From Legionella beliardensis (GTDB lineage: Bacteria; Pseudomonadota; Gammaproteobacteria; Legionellales; Legionellaceae): a DNA stretch of 64,000 nt. Under the pieces are notes generated by a model. It did no database searches. It was not told the origin of the DNA and was given only the letters and a program-made list of their open reading frames with translations. The stretch is from positions 2,839,501 to 2,903,500 of the forward strand of contig NZ_UGNV01000001.1 in the NCBI RefSeq assembly GCF_900452395.1. Reading direction: 5' to 3'. Below, in pieces: positions 35,001 through 44,087 of this stretch; the first letter of the stretch is position 1, and each line of letters begins with the position of its first letter. Both the position numbers and the translations under genes were made by a program.

Positions 35001-35724
35001 GAGACATGTGGAAAAAAATATAAGGTCTTTTTTGAACTAGCGCTGTTGAACATTCTACATTAGCACTTGTTAAGGGCTTTATAAATTGAGGATTAAAAAT
35101 AGCAAATTGGGCAAGCTCTATACTCAAACTAGCTTTTTCTGCCTCGGGTACTATGGCGTATAAATTATCTATAAAGATGGGAAGATAACTGGGCGCCCGC
35201 TCATAAATTTTAGTTAAGCTCCTAATTAGATTGCGGGGATCATCATATATTGCCTGCGCTAATGAAATAGTAGGGTCAGTTGGCTTTGTAAAGCCAATAA
35301 AGTCTTTTAACTCCCGCTCAAGGCGTTCAATATTTTCAGGTAAAAACTTATTCGCTTTCCATTCATGATAAGCAAAATTTTTTAAAGCGTTTTGTAAATC
35401 CTCTGGTATATCTTGATGAACAATTCTTGTTAATAAATTATCGTCTAAAGGGACACCTAACTCAATATATAATTTTTTAACTAATTGCGCGGCTCTACTG
35501 TCTATCGAAGGGCCACGTGAGCGCCCCCGATAAAATAAATCAGCGAATTGGGAATGTTTAGCCGCTAATTGTTCGGTCAGCTTGGCTATTGTAAGATTTT
35601 CTTGGCTGCTTAAGTTCTGAATATCTTCAAAAAATGATTTTTTTCTTACATCAATTTCAGACGCACTTTTACTAGCAATATAGCCTTGAATTTCGCTTCC
35701 TAAAACTGCATTGGAATTTGCCAT
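32002..35724 (-). CDS. Large 1240-aa hypothetical protein, candidate Dot/Icm effector
   Basis: No known domain recognised. It lacks signal peptide and TM segments. Residues 1-800 look globular and helix-rich, with less charge bias than a pure coiled coil. A Lys/Ser/Asp low-complexity linker (KKSDEKSKDKKSDKKS) lies near residue 1025. The last 30 residues contain KELFTELLNKLKNNPVVEKSTDSPALN, polar and partly acidic, compatible with a type IV secretion signal. Size, solitary position and probable genus support effector status; this is inference. It is monocistronic, ending at the shared terminator. Confidence 0.7.
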   Translation of the reverse strand: MANSNAVLGSEIQGYIASKSASEIDVRKKSFFEDIQNLSSQENLTIAKLTEQLAAKHSQFADLFYRGRSRGPSIDSRAAQLVKKLYIELGVPLDDNLLTRIVHQDIPEDLQNALKNFAYHEWKANKFLPENIERLERELKDFIGFTKPTDPTISLAQAIYDDPRNLIRSLTKIYERAPSYLPIFIDNLYAIVPEAEKASLSIELAQFAIFNPQFIKPLTSANVECSTALVQKRPYIFFHMSHSMQQAVLANLEQVEPNRETILELRGLPVLIRGGGSLDLGGPKEDLLNALEAYNDCDSTKPIANSDKQLLTDFILEQIDSLQGDALANDKKRKAFILIDNYLRKIPDDYKADFFRDLKESIAKQGLTVRLLQEKLQLTDRKKLFSVWLSDQSRSEELIKELYQLASNALDNEKFPENGRQALLDTGTLPAEKINSETDWINERVTEFLKHPEQAKYSEFGHVFERELSSLQAVYHLEQHEKNYQHNRAEAIYQQYIVEKGLELAKGKNDNIFDPQGHVLITVDLGLHDLHKILRRIAPRTDFSSVTDLNLSVVLSELLGGSKITSQTLCSLDIMHDQRLRDQFFAKLGVNNTDSLCQFLTSNNHSRSCIIPLQEEMSMHVSLCCRALEKAEQEKAAQGKGLSFSLDYKEALKDTIVTINAKVLEKFKKAFEEAKPAYQDSPNANNEDFFSSLNTALDKARLTLAEEAREILVAQLGKGLNENEVEELCDKVVNVLNKHDFTSTTATNLDYLHTDTQNETVVRITATDFTAHDKGIGRDKQALRLINRNHLTTNGPLQQVAPYHNVTQEARVPSIAVFAAKDSTTAIEDVADKLQHSYQLLASKHSQDAPIIYNLLTSLHTEFYEIFESKNKQRTSAEYILLGTHQFNQTQVKAGKPSQLVFVQNVPVNQHTKELDYHSFDDATAEAALMTDLALLATFNQHSAFFPPAISMEIASFYERAQARYVHFLSTSKDGKLGYFKDSRQGERLIKELEEKKAFWAQSICRPFTADKKSDEKSKDKKSDKKSIARDAAEAKLDNMTLETLVMQALFKMMVSDDYHDSQFGLLVQALSVFVEPVSEAGCKSANERYQSVAGRVNLLKSMSEKTNDKLSPEQKQVIQSLKGYVLNDVSINKVQKAVDRAYNKHKLYSANVSPQDQGGSFKVTAAVNRFFSRGYIFSPFNTNVAETGHLTSLKQKNAGGMQAHKAGLAQIFKELFTELLNKLKNNPVVEKSTDSPALN

Positions 35725-35826
35725 GATGAGTCACTTTTTAAAAGTCTATACTTATTATAGTAAAATAACTAAATTAGCTTAAGGAATTGTTAAATTTAGC
35801 TTAAAAAATTAATTTTTACTCTTTCT

Positions 35827-36618
35827 TTACACATTTAAGATTTTTTTAAGAAATGCTCTAATTTCTTTTAAAATAAGTTGCTTATCTTGTCTAATAGGCG
35901 AATGTCCTGCGTGAGGTAATTTAATGTCTTTAAGCTTAGGCAATAATGTTTTAACTTGCTCAACTTCAGCATCATTAACTAGGCTCCCACGTATGGTATT
36001 ACCCCGAATTAAAAGGATAGGACACTTAATTTTGGGAAAGAGTTCTTCAATGCTGTATTGATGAAATGTCGCCTCAAAATCATTAATGATTGCATGCAAC
36101 ATATCAGGGTCACATTGACTTAAGCTTTCAGGTATAGCGCCATTATTAAACGAGGTGACATTTAAAAACTTACTAATTTTCAACCACTGGATTAACTGAT
36201 TAGCAAAGGCTCCTTGCTCTTGGGCAAGTTTGCGCAAAGAAGCAGTTGTCAGAGGCGCATCAATAATAATTAGTGATGACACCAACTGCGGATATTTCGC
36301 TGCTGCCATAAGCCCAATCATGCCGCCTAAGGAATGGCCTAAAATAATTGTCGGCTGCTTTATGTACTCCATTATAAAGCATTGCGTATCCATTAAATAA
36401 TCTTGTAATTTATAAGCGCCTGCCATGTGTTTAGATTTACCATGGCCGCGAAAATCAATGGCTAACACATGTAAATAGGCCATTAAATCATTGATTAACG
36501 GTGAAAATGACTGCCAATTTTTTGTAGCGCCATGGAGTAAAAGAATAGGCAAACCATTAGGTGGGCCTTCAATAAAATTAAGCTCAGCAGACTCGCAGTG
36601 AAACCTATTTTCTTTCAT
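35827..36618 (-). CDS. Alpha/beta-hydrolase fold protein
   Basis: The product is about 263 aa from ATG 36618; a longer frame to 36666 starts in a hydrophobic stretch not seen in homologues. The fold signature is clear: LLLHGATKNWQSF (oxyanion loop), DFRGHGKS, nucleophile elbow GHSLGGMIG, late Asp region (ILLIRGNTIRGSLVNDAE) and His (AGHSPIRQ). It could be an esterase, lipase or C-C hydrolase; no substrate can be read. It stands alone between the large effector-like gene and the DUF4949 gene. Confidence 0.82.
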   Translation of the reverse strand: MKENRFHCESAELNFIEGPPNGLPILLLHGATKNWQSFSPLINDLMAYLHVLAIDFRGHGKSKHMAGAYKLQDYLMDTQCFIMEYIKQPTIILGHSLGGMIGLMAAAKYPQLVSSLIIIDAPLTTASLRKLAQEQGAFANQLIQWLKISKFLNVTSFNNGAIPESLSQCDPDMLHAIINDFEATFHQYSIEELFPKIKCPILLIRGNTIRGSLVNDAEVEQVKTLLPKLKDIKLPHAGHSPIRQDKQLILKEIRAFLKKILNV

Positions 36619-36902
36619 AGATATACCTATTAAATACCCTTTTAAAAAAGGAAAAATTACTGCCAACTTGGATCACTTTTTTATTTAAAAATATGAAATT
36701 TATAAATAAATATGGATAAATAAAAATGATGAATTATTAAACGAATATAAGTATAGTTTATATAAAAAATTTTTTATAAAAATTAGCTTTACTAAGCATT
36801 AGAATTCTGAAAATTTGAGCCTATTCTTAAGCACGCCACCTAGCTATTTAGCCATTTCCATTAGGATTGAGGCCATTGATTAATGGCTTTTATCAGTAAC
36901 TA

Positions 36903-36932
36903 TTGACACAGTAGGGGCAATTTACATACCAT
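36903..36932 (+). promoter_or_regulatory. Likely sigma-70 promoter of the DUF4949-like gene
   Basis: A perfect TTGACA (36903-36908) and TACCAT (36927-36932) with an 18-base spacer, about 60 bases before the ATG at 36994. The stretch 36667-36902 is AT-rich and holds no gene. Confidence 0.55.
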
Positions 36933-36993
36933 GCGTAAGCTTAAACTAAATGCTTACAGCTTCATGAATGGAAGTAAAATTAAGGAGTTATCA

Positions 36994-37425
36994 ATGAAGT
37001 TTCAAAAATTAGCCTTTGCCCTGCCCTTTTTAATTTCTCAATCTGTTTTTGCCGTCTCCCCTGACCAACCTGATGCTTGCCCGCAACCAGAAGCTTTTGC
37101 TGCTGTAGGTGTAAACGAAGTTGAGTTCGATGAACTAAGCAGTATGTGGGCAGCTTACCGTACAAGCAGCAGCTTTGAAACAGCGCACCAATGGACATTA
37201 ATTGTTGCACCAATAGATGCTGAAAATGCTAGTGATGCGCTAAACCAAGCCAATAAAGCGTTACCAGGCTTAACATTAAATTATGGCCCTGAAGGAGAAG
37301 ACGGCATGTGGGCTTGTTTATACAGTAATGCTAACGAATCTTTAATGGCTATTGCCGTGACACCACCTGTTTTAGGTGACGTGAAGCGCTTAATTAATAA
37401 ATTTAACTTAAAAGCTATTCATTAA
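36994..37425 (+). CDS. DUF4949-like secreted protein
   Basis: The 143-aa product has a clean Sec signal peptide (MKFQKLAFALPFLISQSVFA, cleavage before VSPD). The mature domain has two Cys (in DACPQP and WACLYS) that may form a disulphide. It resembles the Legionella DUF4949 proteins, some of which are annotated as haemin-binding Hbp; haemin binding is not demonstrable here. Start chosen at ATG 36994 because AAGGAG precedes it by 8 bases; the upstream in-frame ATG would add 21 residues before the signal peptide. Confidence 0.75.
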   Translation: MKFQKLAFALPFLISQSVFAVSPDQPDACPQPEAFAAVGVNEVEFDELSSMWAAYRTSSSFETAHQWTLIVAPIDAENASDALNQANKALPGLTLNYGPEGEDGMWACLYSNANESLMAIAVTPPVLGDVKRLINKFNLKAIH

Positions 37426-37513
37426 ACGTTCTATAAATGCTTTTCTGACAGGAAAGCTATCCTCTTTTAAATTCTATATCTCTACGTACCGCGCTTTATG
37501 CGCGGGTATCCAG

Positions 37514-37600
37514 TAGTAAGGTAGGTTGGGCTAAGCAGAGCGCAGCCCAACGATTAGTTAGTTGTTGGGCTGCACTTCGTTTAGCCCACCTACCTTACTA
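37514..37600. repeat. Palindromic repeat, family B (copy 2, well preserved)
   Basis: The outer arms TAGTAAGGTAGGTTGGGCTAA and TTAGCCCACCTACCTTACTA are inverted repeats, with an inner pair GCAGCCCAAC/GTTGGGCTGC, so the whole 87 bases can fold into a long hairpin. A decayed relative lies at 8658-8737. Confidence 0.85.
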
Positions 37601-37664
37601 AAACTCGGGTTTCACTTAGGCTAACCTACGGCTTGATGACATCAAATAAATAGCCTAGAGATTA

Positions 37665-37809
37665 TGGATACCGTGGTCAAGCCACGGTATTTCGGGCTTA
37701 GGTAGGTAATATAAATAAAGAAAAAAACCCGAATTACCGCGGCTTGACCGCGGTAACCAAAGGTGGAGCGCAAGGGCTATGGATATCTTGATTAAGTCGT
37801 AATATTTCG
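37665..37809. repeat. Palindromic repeat, family C, with a degenerate extra half-copy
   Basis: The left arm TGGATACCGTGGTCAAGCCA and following GGTATTTCGGG (37665-37696) is the inverted repeat of CCCGAATTACCGCGG... TAACCA (37728-37759); each arm is itself a palindrome (CCGTGG/CCACGG, CCGCGG/CCGCGG). A worn half-copy (TATGGATATCTTGATTAAG...) lies at 37778-37809. With family B this makes a repeat island in the 409-base gap before PBP4. Confidence 0.8.
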
Positions 37810-37834
37810 ATCGTTACAATAGTTTATTTATGTA

Positions 37835-39631
37835 TTAGCTTGCTGCTTCGCGGATTGTCCATACGCGCTTAGTTTGTGGTGGCAGTAGCGCTGCCTCTAT
37901 CCATAAGAAAAAGGTTCTTCCATTTATGGCCGGCATAGACTTAGAGGCTAATGCCACTGAAAAGGGATATTTTTTGCGTATTGCTTGTAAAACAGCCAAG
38001 ACATGGCCAATATCAGCCTGATTGTCATGCAGTACTAATTCATTATTGCGATAAATTACTGTGACCGGCTGCCCCTTTAACGTTTGCTTTATTGCAGTTT
38101 CTAGTCTTCGCCACTTAGCTTGATTACCTCGTTGTTGCTCTGCTTGTGTTGGATTTTGTTGGAATTTAATGCGAGCTTGCGGCATAAATACTTTCGCCCA
38201 CGTGTTATTACTTGGTTTTTGCTGTAAAAAATAAGTACATAAGGCATCGACTAAATAGCGGTATCGGCCAGAAACGTTGGGACTTGTGCCACGACGCGTA
38301 TTTACATAAATAGCGAAGGCAAGCGTATGCGCGTTAACTGTGTATAGATAGCCAGATAGGCTAATGATCCCACGCATGGTTCCCGTTTTAGCGCGAACTA
38401 AATCTTGTTGATTTGGTTTTTTAAACCGCCGTTGTAGAGTACCATCCCGGCCAGAAACAGGTAATGCTGCAATGTATTCATAAGCAAGGGGGAAACGGTC
38501 AAAGAGAAAGCGCAGTAAACTAACTGTCTGATTTGGTGTTAATAAGTCATAACGTGATAAACCAGAGCCATCGGTTAAAATGGCTTGTTTGAGCGGAATA
38601 CCCGTTTGCTGTTGTAAAAATTGCTTGATGATTGTTTGTGCTTCAGTCCAGTTAACTGGCGCACCATTTAGCTTATCTGCGGCATGTAAAAATAAGCTGT
38701 CGGCATATAAATTATCAGAAGGTTTTAAGGTATCTGCCATGAGTTGAGCAATTGGCTTTGAGGCATCTGTTGCAATTAACATGGTGCCTGCAGGCGCTTT
38801 GTCTAATAATACATTGCCTTCCAACACAATATTAGCTTTGTATAATTGCTGTCTAACTAACCCCTGCGCATAGAGTAAGGGATTACGAATAGCCATTTTC
38901 TGTTGAATTGCCCATTGGCCAACGCCAATACAGCCATGAACTGCCAGATGATTCTCTTTATCCATAATAAAGCTAACACCACAATGAGCAGCGGTATCGT
39001 TGGTTTTTACTTGGTTATTGACAATAATACTGCCACTATCATCATCTACCTCAACAATAGCAGGCAGACCCGGTTTATCAGCGGGATTGACCGTAACCGT
39101 CATTCTATTAGCATCAATCATAACAGGCGCTAGTGGAGCGCCATAACTATAAGCTAAATCTTCATTTAGCCAACCAGGCGCATACGGGTCAACAGCCGCA
39201 TGGCTACTATCTATAATCACATTGCCTTGAATACGGCTAATATGCCATGCTTTTAACTCGCCAATGAGCTCGCCTAAACGATTACGACTAAAAGATGGAT
39301 CGCCAGACAGGTGCAGGTACAGATTTCCCTTTAGGATACCCTGCTGTATTTGCGAAGAATTGATGCTTAGCTTGTTTTTAAAACGATAATCAGGCCCTAA
39401 TACCATTAAAGCTGCAGCATCTGAGAACAATTTCATATTACTTGCAGGAATAAATAGCTGGGATTTATTACGCTCGTAAAGTGTCACGCCTGTTGTTAAA
39501 TCAACCACTTCAATGCCCATATTAATTTTAGGATCAACTTGATTAATTAATTTATCAGCGCCACCTTGAATACTTGCATATAAAATAGTCGGACTTAACA
39601 GCAAAGCTGCTTGGGTTAAAATCCTTTTCAT
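37835..39631 (-). CDS. dacB: Penicillin-binding protein 4, D-Ala-D-Ala carboxypeptidase/endopeptidase (S13)
   Basis: The periplasmic 598-aa S13 peptidase trims and cleaves murein crosslinks. Signal peptide about 1-19. SxxK motif PASNMK (S64, K67), SxN in KPSDNLYAD and KTG in AKTGTMRG are all present. E. coli PBP4 is 477 aa; here about 130 extra residues follow the catalytic core (from about 465), rich in Gln/Lys and ending with an alpha/beta-like region (TVIYRNNELVLHDNQADIGHVLAVLQAI), which I do not recognise. The gene is followed downstream by the family C repeats and preceded by an orphan parB, 27 bases away. Confidence 0.9.
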   Translation of the reverse strand: MKRILTQAALLLSPTILYASIQGGADKLINQVDPKINMGIEVVDLTTGVTLYERNKSQLFIPASNMKLFSDAAALMVLGPDYRFKNKLSINSSQIQQGILKGNLYLHLSGDPSFSRNRLGELIGELKAWHISRIQGNVIIDSSHAAVDPYAPGWLNEDLAYSYGAPLAPVMIDANRMTVTVNPADKPGLPAIVEVDDDSGSIIVNNQVKTNDTAAHCGVSFIMDKENHLAVHGCIGVGQWAIQQKMAIRNPLLYAQGLVRQQLYKANIVLEGNVLLDKAPAGTMLIATDASKPIAQLMADTLKPSDNLYADSLFLHAADKLNGAPVNWTEAQTIIKQFLQQQTGIPLKQAILTDGSGLSRYDLLTPNQTVSLLRFLFDRFPLAYEYIAALPVSGRDGTLQRRFKKPNQQDLVRAKTGTMRGIISLSGYLYTVNAHTLAFAIYVNTRRGTSPNVSGRYRYLVDALCTYFLQQKPSNNTWAKVFMPQARIKFQQNPTQAEQQRGNQAKWRRLETAIKQTLKGQPVTVIYRNNELVLHDNQADIGHVLAVLQAIRKKYPFSVALASKSMPAINGRTFFLWIEAALLPPQTKRVWTIREAAS

Positions 39632-39658
39632 TAAAATAATTTCCTTATTAAAGATTTT

Positions 39659-40441
39659 CTAATCATACCGCAAGCCCATTCGCTCCAGAAGACCCGCAAG
39701 TGTGTCATTGTCAAAAAATTTTATTTGTAACCACCCACCTCTACCTTGGGCAACAATCTGCACAGGCGCGCCTACTTGTTCAGCTAATTGCACTTCTAAA
39801 TGCTTAATATTTAAATCCGTTTTTTCTGGCTCTTCCCTAGCTGTTTTTTTTAGCTGTTTAACTTTCTCTTCCAACGTGCGCACCGACCAGTCATTATTTA
39901 TAATCTGCGCTGTCAATTCAATTTGTACTGTAGGCGCCATGCCTACCAGTAAACGCGCATGACCTAAGGCAAGCTTACCGTTAATAATTTGCTCTTGTAC
40001 CTGTGAACACAGGTTAAGTAAACGCAAAATGTTAGCAATATGACTACGAGATTTACTCACTAAACTCGCTATCTCATCTTGATGAAAATTAAATTCATCA
40101 CGTAAACGACGATAACCACAGGCTTCTTCGATTAAATTTAGCTCCTCGCGCTGAATATTTTCAACGAGGGTCAGTGCAGCAGCCTGCTTATCAGTATAAG
40201 TACCAACTATACAAGGTACCTCAGTTAATTTAACAATCTTTGCTGCTCGCCAGCGTCTTTCACCAGCAATAATTTCATAGCGGCCCGTGATAATTTCCCG
40301 AACGATTAAGGGCTCAATTAAACCTTGCGTTAAGATAGAGTCAGCAAGCTCTTGTAATGAGGCATCATTGAAATGAAGACGAGGTTGATAACGGCCACGT
40401 TGCAATGCGTCAATGGGTAAAAGCTGATAGGCAGTAGCCAT
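39659..40441 (-). CDS. ParB/Spo0J-family partition protein, without adjacent parA
   Basis: The 260-aa protein has an N-terminal ParB/sulfiredoxin-like CTPase domain (about 5-95: box II GERRWRAAK, ENIQREELN), a central HTH domain (about 100-180: FHQDEIASLVSKSRSHIANILRLL) and a C-terminal dimerisation segment (about 215-260). It binds parS and spreads by CTP-dependent clamping. No parA, gidA/gidB or parS candidate is visible here, so it is an orphan or secondary copy. It lies between dacB and a CPBP protease gene, same strand. Confidence 0.85.
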   Translation of the reverse strand: MATAYQLLPIDALQRGRYQPRLHFNDASLQELADSILTQGLIEPLIVREIITGRYEIIAGERRWRAAKIVKLTEVPCIVGTYTDKQAAALTLVENIQREELNLIEEACGYRRLRDEFNFHQDEIASLVSKSRSHIANILRLLNLCSQVQEQIINGKLALGHARLLVGMAPTVQIELTAQIINNDWSVRTLEEKVKQLKKTAREEPEKTDLNIKHLEVQLAEQVGAPVQIVAQGRGGWLQIKFFDNDTLAGLLERMGLRYD

Positions 40442-40509
40442 TTGTCTTCCTAGGATGATTTAATGGGTATATACCTTTGACTAGAATTTTTGCAGCCTAA
40501 GGTAATAGC

Positions 40510-41250
40510 TTACGTTTTATCATAAGCATACCAACCTAAATAAAAAAGCATATGCGAAAAGATGGCAGATAATAATCCGTAATGCCAAAAAACCCAACCA
40601 AAAAGAATGGTTTGAGTGATATGCAAGAGCAGCATAGTGTAAATGAAACGTTTCGTTATTAAACAGCCAGCGGCTATAAAAGCTGGTAAATGTCCAAAGG
40701 TTACTATTAAACCATTGAGTAAAATAGCAGCCCAAATTAATATAGGCTGTTTTTCATCGGCGTATAAAAAAACAAAAAACGTAATAACATTCAGTAGCCC
40801 CCAACGGGCTAAAATTTCTTCAACCACACTACCATATAACAAACAGCCATCAATACCAAAGGTCGTACGTAGTTTCTTCATAATAGCTAAAGTCTTGTCA
40901 TCAAGCACTTTGGTAGCAATCCCATAATAAAGGACAAGAAATAAGATAAGCCCTAAGCCGGTGGCAATTAAAACAGGCAATAATTCAATAGAATCTAAGA
41001 CTGACTTTCCCTGTAAAAGGGCATCGAGAATTGGATCCCCAAGCCCTGTTACTAGTGATAAAACACTTCCTGCCGAACTCATTAATAAAACCATGAGCAA
41101 CGTTTGTACCGTAACAATTCGAGTAAAGCGGCTTTTTAATTCCTTACTATTATGTGGAATCATTAAATTGATTAAACGGGGAATGACAATATAAACACCA
41201 GGCAATGCTAGGAAAAAAAGAAAAGCAGTGATAGCCCAATTAAATGTCAT
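40510..41250 (-). CDS. CPBP-family intramembrane metalloprotease
   Basis: The 246-aa membrane protein has about 7-8 hydrophobic segments. CPBP/Abi motifs: EEILARWG (EExxxR), FGHLPA (FxxxH) and AIFSHMLFYLG (HxxxN-like). The family includes CAAX proteases and immunity proteins such as SkkI. Third-motif Asn is replaced (Leu/Tyr), so activity is uncertain. Its start lies 11 bases inside the end of rsmB, so it is co-transcribed with the def-fmt-rsmB operon. Confidence 0.82.
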   Translation of the reverse strand: MTFNWAITAFLFFLALPGVYIVIPRLINLMIPHNSKELKSRFTRIVTVQTLLMVLLMSSAGSVLSLVTGLGDPILDALLQGKSVLDSIELLPVLIATGLGLILFLVLYYGIATKVLDDKTLAIMKKLRTTFGIDGCLLYGSVVEEILARWGLLNVITFFVFLYADEKQPILIWAAILLNGLIVTFGHLPAFIAAGCLITKRFIYTMLLLHITQTILFGWVFWHYGLLSAIFSHMLFYLGWYAYDKT

Positions 41251-42523
41251 GTTTTACCTTGGTTAAAACACTATAAAAAAACCCATCGCAATTATTTAAG
41301 CCTGGCAAAAGCTGATAGCCATAATCAGTTGCTATCCCCCAAGGCTGCTTTTCCATACTATATAATGCATCTTTCTGCTGCGCTATAAATTGAGCGATTT
41401 GTCTTGTGTTTTCTTGTTGTAGTACTGAACAAGTAGCATATACTAAAAGGCCACCTGGTTTTAATACTGTCCAAAGCTTTTGCAACAAGGCTGCTTGCAA
41501 CGTAACAACAGTTTGAATCTCAGCGTCAGTCCGTAGCAACTTAATATCAGGATGCCTTCTAATAACACCCGTAGCTGAGCAAGGCGCATCCAATAGAATT
41601 CGATCAAATAATATGCCATCCCACCACGATTCAAGATCAAGCACATCACCCTGACAAATAGTCGCTTTTAACTGCATGCGCTCTAGGTTTTCCCGTACAC
41701 GCTGTAAGCGTTTAGCGTCAATATCTAAAGCAATGCATTCTTTTAAGCCTGGTTCTGATTCTAAAATATGACATGTTTTTCCACCAGGTGCGGCACAAGC
41801 GTCTAAAATACGCAATCCTGGCTTTAAAGCAAGTAGAGGCGCCGCTAATTGTGCAGCCTCATCCTGCACGGCTATATCTCCATTCGCAAAACCAGGGAGC
41901 TCTTGCACCTCACACGGTGCCTCTAAAGCAATTCCTACGCTTGAATAAGTCAGAGATTTTCCTGGTAAACCTACCTGCTGCAGGCGCTCTAAATAAATAC
42001 TGCGAGTCACATGACGCTGATTCACTCTTAAGCTCATTGGCGGGTGAGTATCATTATTTAATAAAATACTCTGCCAATCATTGGGCCAGTCTTGTTTTAT
42101 TTTTTTAATGAGCCAGTCGGGATGGCCAAAAATAAATTTAGTTTGTTTTTCTAAATTCTCTAATAGTGCTACTTTTTCACGACAAAACCGTCTCAAAACG
42201 GCATTTACTAATCCTTTTGCCCAGGCTTTTTGCTTTTTATCAAGCATGGCAACTGTTTCTTGTACCACAGCATACTCAGGCTTATTTAAAAACTGTAATT
42301 GATAAAGACCAATCAACAACGTTAACCAAATGTCTAATTGTTTAGGGCGTTTGTTAAGTAAATAATCAGCAATCGCTTCTAAGCGATAGTAATGACGACA
42401 AACGCCAAAGCAAATTGCTTTAGTCAAGGGCGCTTGCTCTTTTTGTAATAATTGCGTGAGAGAGGCTTTGTTTTGCAGTAATTTTAATAAAATTTGCAGC
42501 GCATCTAAACGAGGGTTACTCAT
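41240..42523 (-). CDS. rsmB: 16S rRNA m5C967 methyltransferase RsmB
   Basis: The 427-aa enzyme has an N-terminal NusB-like RNA-binding domain (about 1-130) and a SAM methyltransferase domain (about 150-427). Seen: [17 protein letters not shown] (SAM motif I), [17 protein letters not shown] with catalytic Cys, and [12 protein letters not shown] with the second Cys. Family length is about 429 aa. It overlaps fmt by 4 bases in the classic def-fmt-rsmB order. Confidence 0.96.
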   Translation of the reverse strand: MSNPRLDALQILLKLLQNKASLTQLLQKEQAPLTKAICFGVCRHYYRLEAIADYLLNKRPKQLDIWLTLLIGLYQLQFLNKPEYAVVQETVAMLDKKQKAWAKGLVNAVLRRFCREKVALLENLEKQTKFIFGHPDWLIKKIKQDWPNDWQSILLNNDTHPPMSLRVNQRHVTRSIYLERLQQVGLPGKSLTYSSVGIALEAPCEVQELPGFANGDIAVQDEAAQLAAPLLALKPGLRILDACAAPGGKTCHILESEPGLKECIALDIDAKRLQRVRENLERMQLKATICQGDVLDLESWWDGILFDRILLDAPCSATGVIRRHPDIKLLRTDAEIQTVVTLQAALLQKLWTVLKPGGLLVYATCSVLQQENTRQIAQFIAQQKDALYSMEKQPWGIATDYGYQLLPGLNNCDGFFYSVLTKVKHDI

Positions 42524-43464
42524 TGAAGAACCTGACCGACTTCAAGCTGTAAGCGCCCTGAATTGAACCAATCCGCAACTGATAATACTTTCCCACCCGC
42601 AAATTGCAAACGTAAAACACGCACTAATGCGTCGCTTGTCGCAACTAAAACACCTTGTTTATCGATAGCGACAATGGTACCAGGTTTTGCTGTGGCGTGA
42701 GCTTGCTCGATATTGGCTTGATGAATACGAATAGGGTCTGAGCCCGCATAAGTATAAGCGATTGGCCAAGGATTATAAGCGCATATTTGCCTAACAATAT
42801 CACTCGCCTTTTGCTGCCAATTAATTAAGGCATCTTGTTTATTAATTTTTCCCGCATACGTGGCTAAATCATTATCTTGCGGGACAGGATGACTATGGCC
42901 CGCGGCCAATGCATCTACTGTTTCTAATAAGGGCTTTACCGCTAGCTCAGCTAATTTGTCATGCAATGAGCCAGCTGTTTCATTTGGACTGATACGATAT
43001 TGCGCTTTAGCCAGCATATCCCCAGTATCCATGCCTACATCCATTTGCATAATGGTAACGCCGGAATACTCATCACCATGTAAAATGGCTTGCTGGATTG
43101 GCGAGGCACCCCGCCAGCGCGGTAGCAAGGAAGCATGGACATTAACGCAACCTAAACGAGGAATAGATAGAACCTGTCTTGGCAAGATAAGGCCATAGGC
43201 AATCACAATTAATAGATCAGGTTTAAGATCAGCTAATGCGGTAACCTCAGAAGCATTGCGAAAATTAACGGGTTGAAAAACGGGAAGCTGGTGCGTTATA
43301 GCCCAAGTCTTTACCGCGGAAGGTTGTAGCTTACGGCCGCGACCTGCAGGTCTATCAGGTTGAGTATAAATAGCTAACACTTGATGTGTTGAATGGAAAA
43401 GCGCATCTAAGCAAGGTAAACCAAACTCTGGCGTACCCGCAAACACAATTTTTAAATCAGCCAT
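42520..43464 (-). CDS. fmt: Methionyl-tRNA formyltransferase
   Basis: The 314-aa enzyme formylates initiator Met-tRNA with 10-formyl-THF. Seen: [14 protein letters not shown] at the start, the folate/active site block [20 protein letters not shown] with Asn-His, and [12 protein letters not shown]. The C-terminal OB-like domain is complete. Length matches E. coli Fmt (315). The start overlaps the def stop by one base. Confidence 0.97.
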   Translation of the reverse strand: MADLKIVFAGTPEFGLPCLDALFHSTHQVLAIYTQPDRPAGRGRKLQPSAVKTWAITHQLPVFQPVNFRNASEVTALADLKPDLLIVIAYGLILPRQVLSIPRLGCVNVHASLLPRWRGASPIQQAILHGDEYSGVTIMQMDVGMDTGDMLAKAQYRISPNETAGSLHDKLAELAVKPLLETVDALAAGHSHPVPQDNDLATYAGKINKQDALINWQQKASDIVRQICAYNPWPIAYTYAGSDPIRIHQANIEQAHATAKPGTIVAIDKQGVLVATSDALVRVLRLQFAGGKVLSVADWFNSGRLQLEVGQVLQ

Positions 43465-43976
43465 TATTTACTACGCACCTGTTGCCGTTTGAATTTATCT
43501 AATTTTCTTCTTGCCATAGCGCGCTTTAATGGAGAGAGCAGATCAATAAATAACTTGCCATTTAGGTGGTCAATTTCATGCTGAAAACATTCACCTAATA
43601 CACCCTCACCATCCATTTCATAAAATTCACCAAAGCGGTCTTGCGCCCTAATTGTTACTTTTTGGGCTCGCTTAACTATATCGTAAGCGCCTGGCACAGA
43701 TAGGCAACCTTCTTGGTAGTCTGCTGTGCCTTCTGAAGCAATAATCTCTGGATTTGCTAATACGAGTTGTTGTTTTCTGTCACCCACAATATCAATCACT
43801 GATAAACGTAAGCTAACGCCAATCTGCGGTGCTGCAAGTCCTACACCTTCGGCAGCATACATCGTCTCGAACATATCTTCGATAAGACTATGTAATTGCT
43901 CATCAAATTGCTCTACCGGTTTTGCAACTTGCCTTAAACAAGCATCAGGTAAATAAAGAATTTTTCGAATAGCCAT
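43464..43976 (-). CDS. def: Peptide deformylase
   Basis: The 170-aa metalloenzyme removes N-formyl groups from nascent proteins. All three PDF motifs are present: [18 protein letters not shown] (Cys metal ligand) and HEIDHLNG (two His and catalytic Glu). It heads the def-fmt-rsmB-CPBP operon and is divergent from the LysM gene. Confidence 0.97.
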   Translation of the reverse strand: MAIRKILYLPDACLRQVAKPVEQFDEQLHSLIEDMFETMYAAEGVGLAAPQIGVSLRLSVIDIVGDRKQQLVLANPEIIASEGTADYQEGCLSVPGAYDIVKRAQKVTIRAQDRFGEFYEMDGEGVLGECFQHEIDHLNGKLFIDLLSPLKRAMARRKLDKFKRQQVRSK

Positions 43977-44087
43977 AACGTTCTACATAATAATAAAATG
44001 CCTGCTATTATCACCAATACGCCTAGCCTCTGCAAGATACTCCTGCTGTGAGCTAGTAATTCCTGCCAAACTTTCACAGATAATGAT

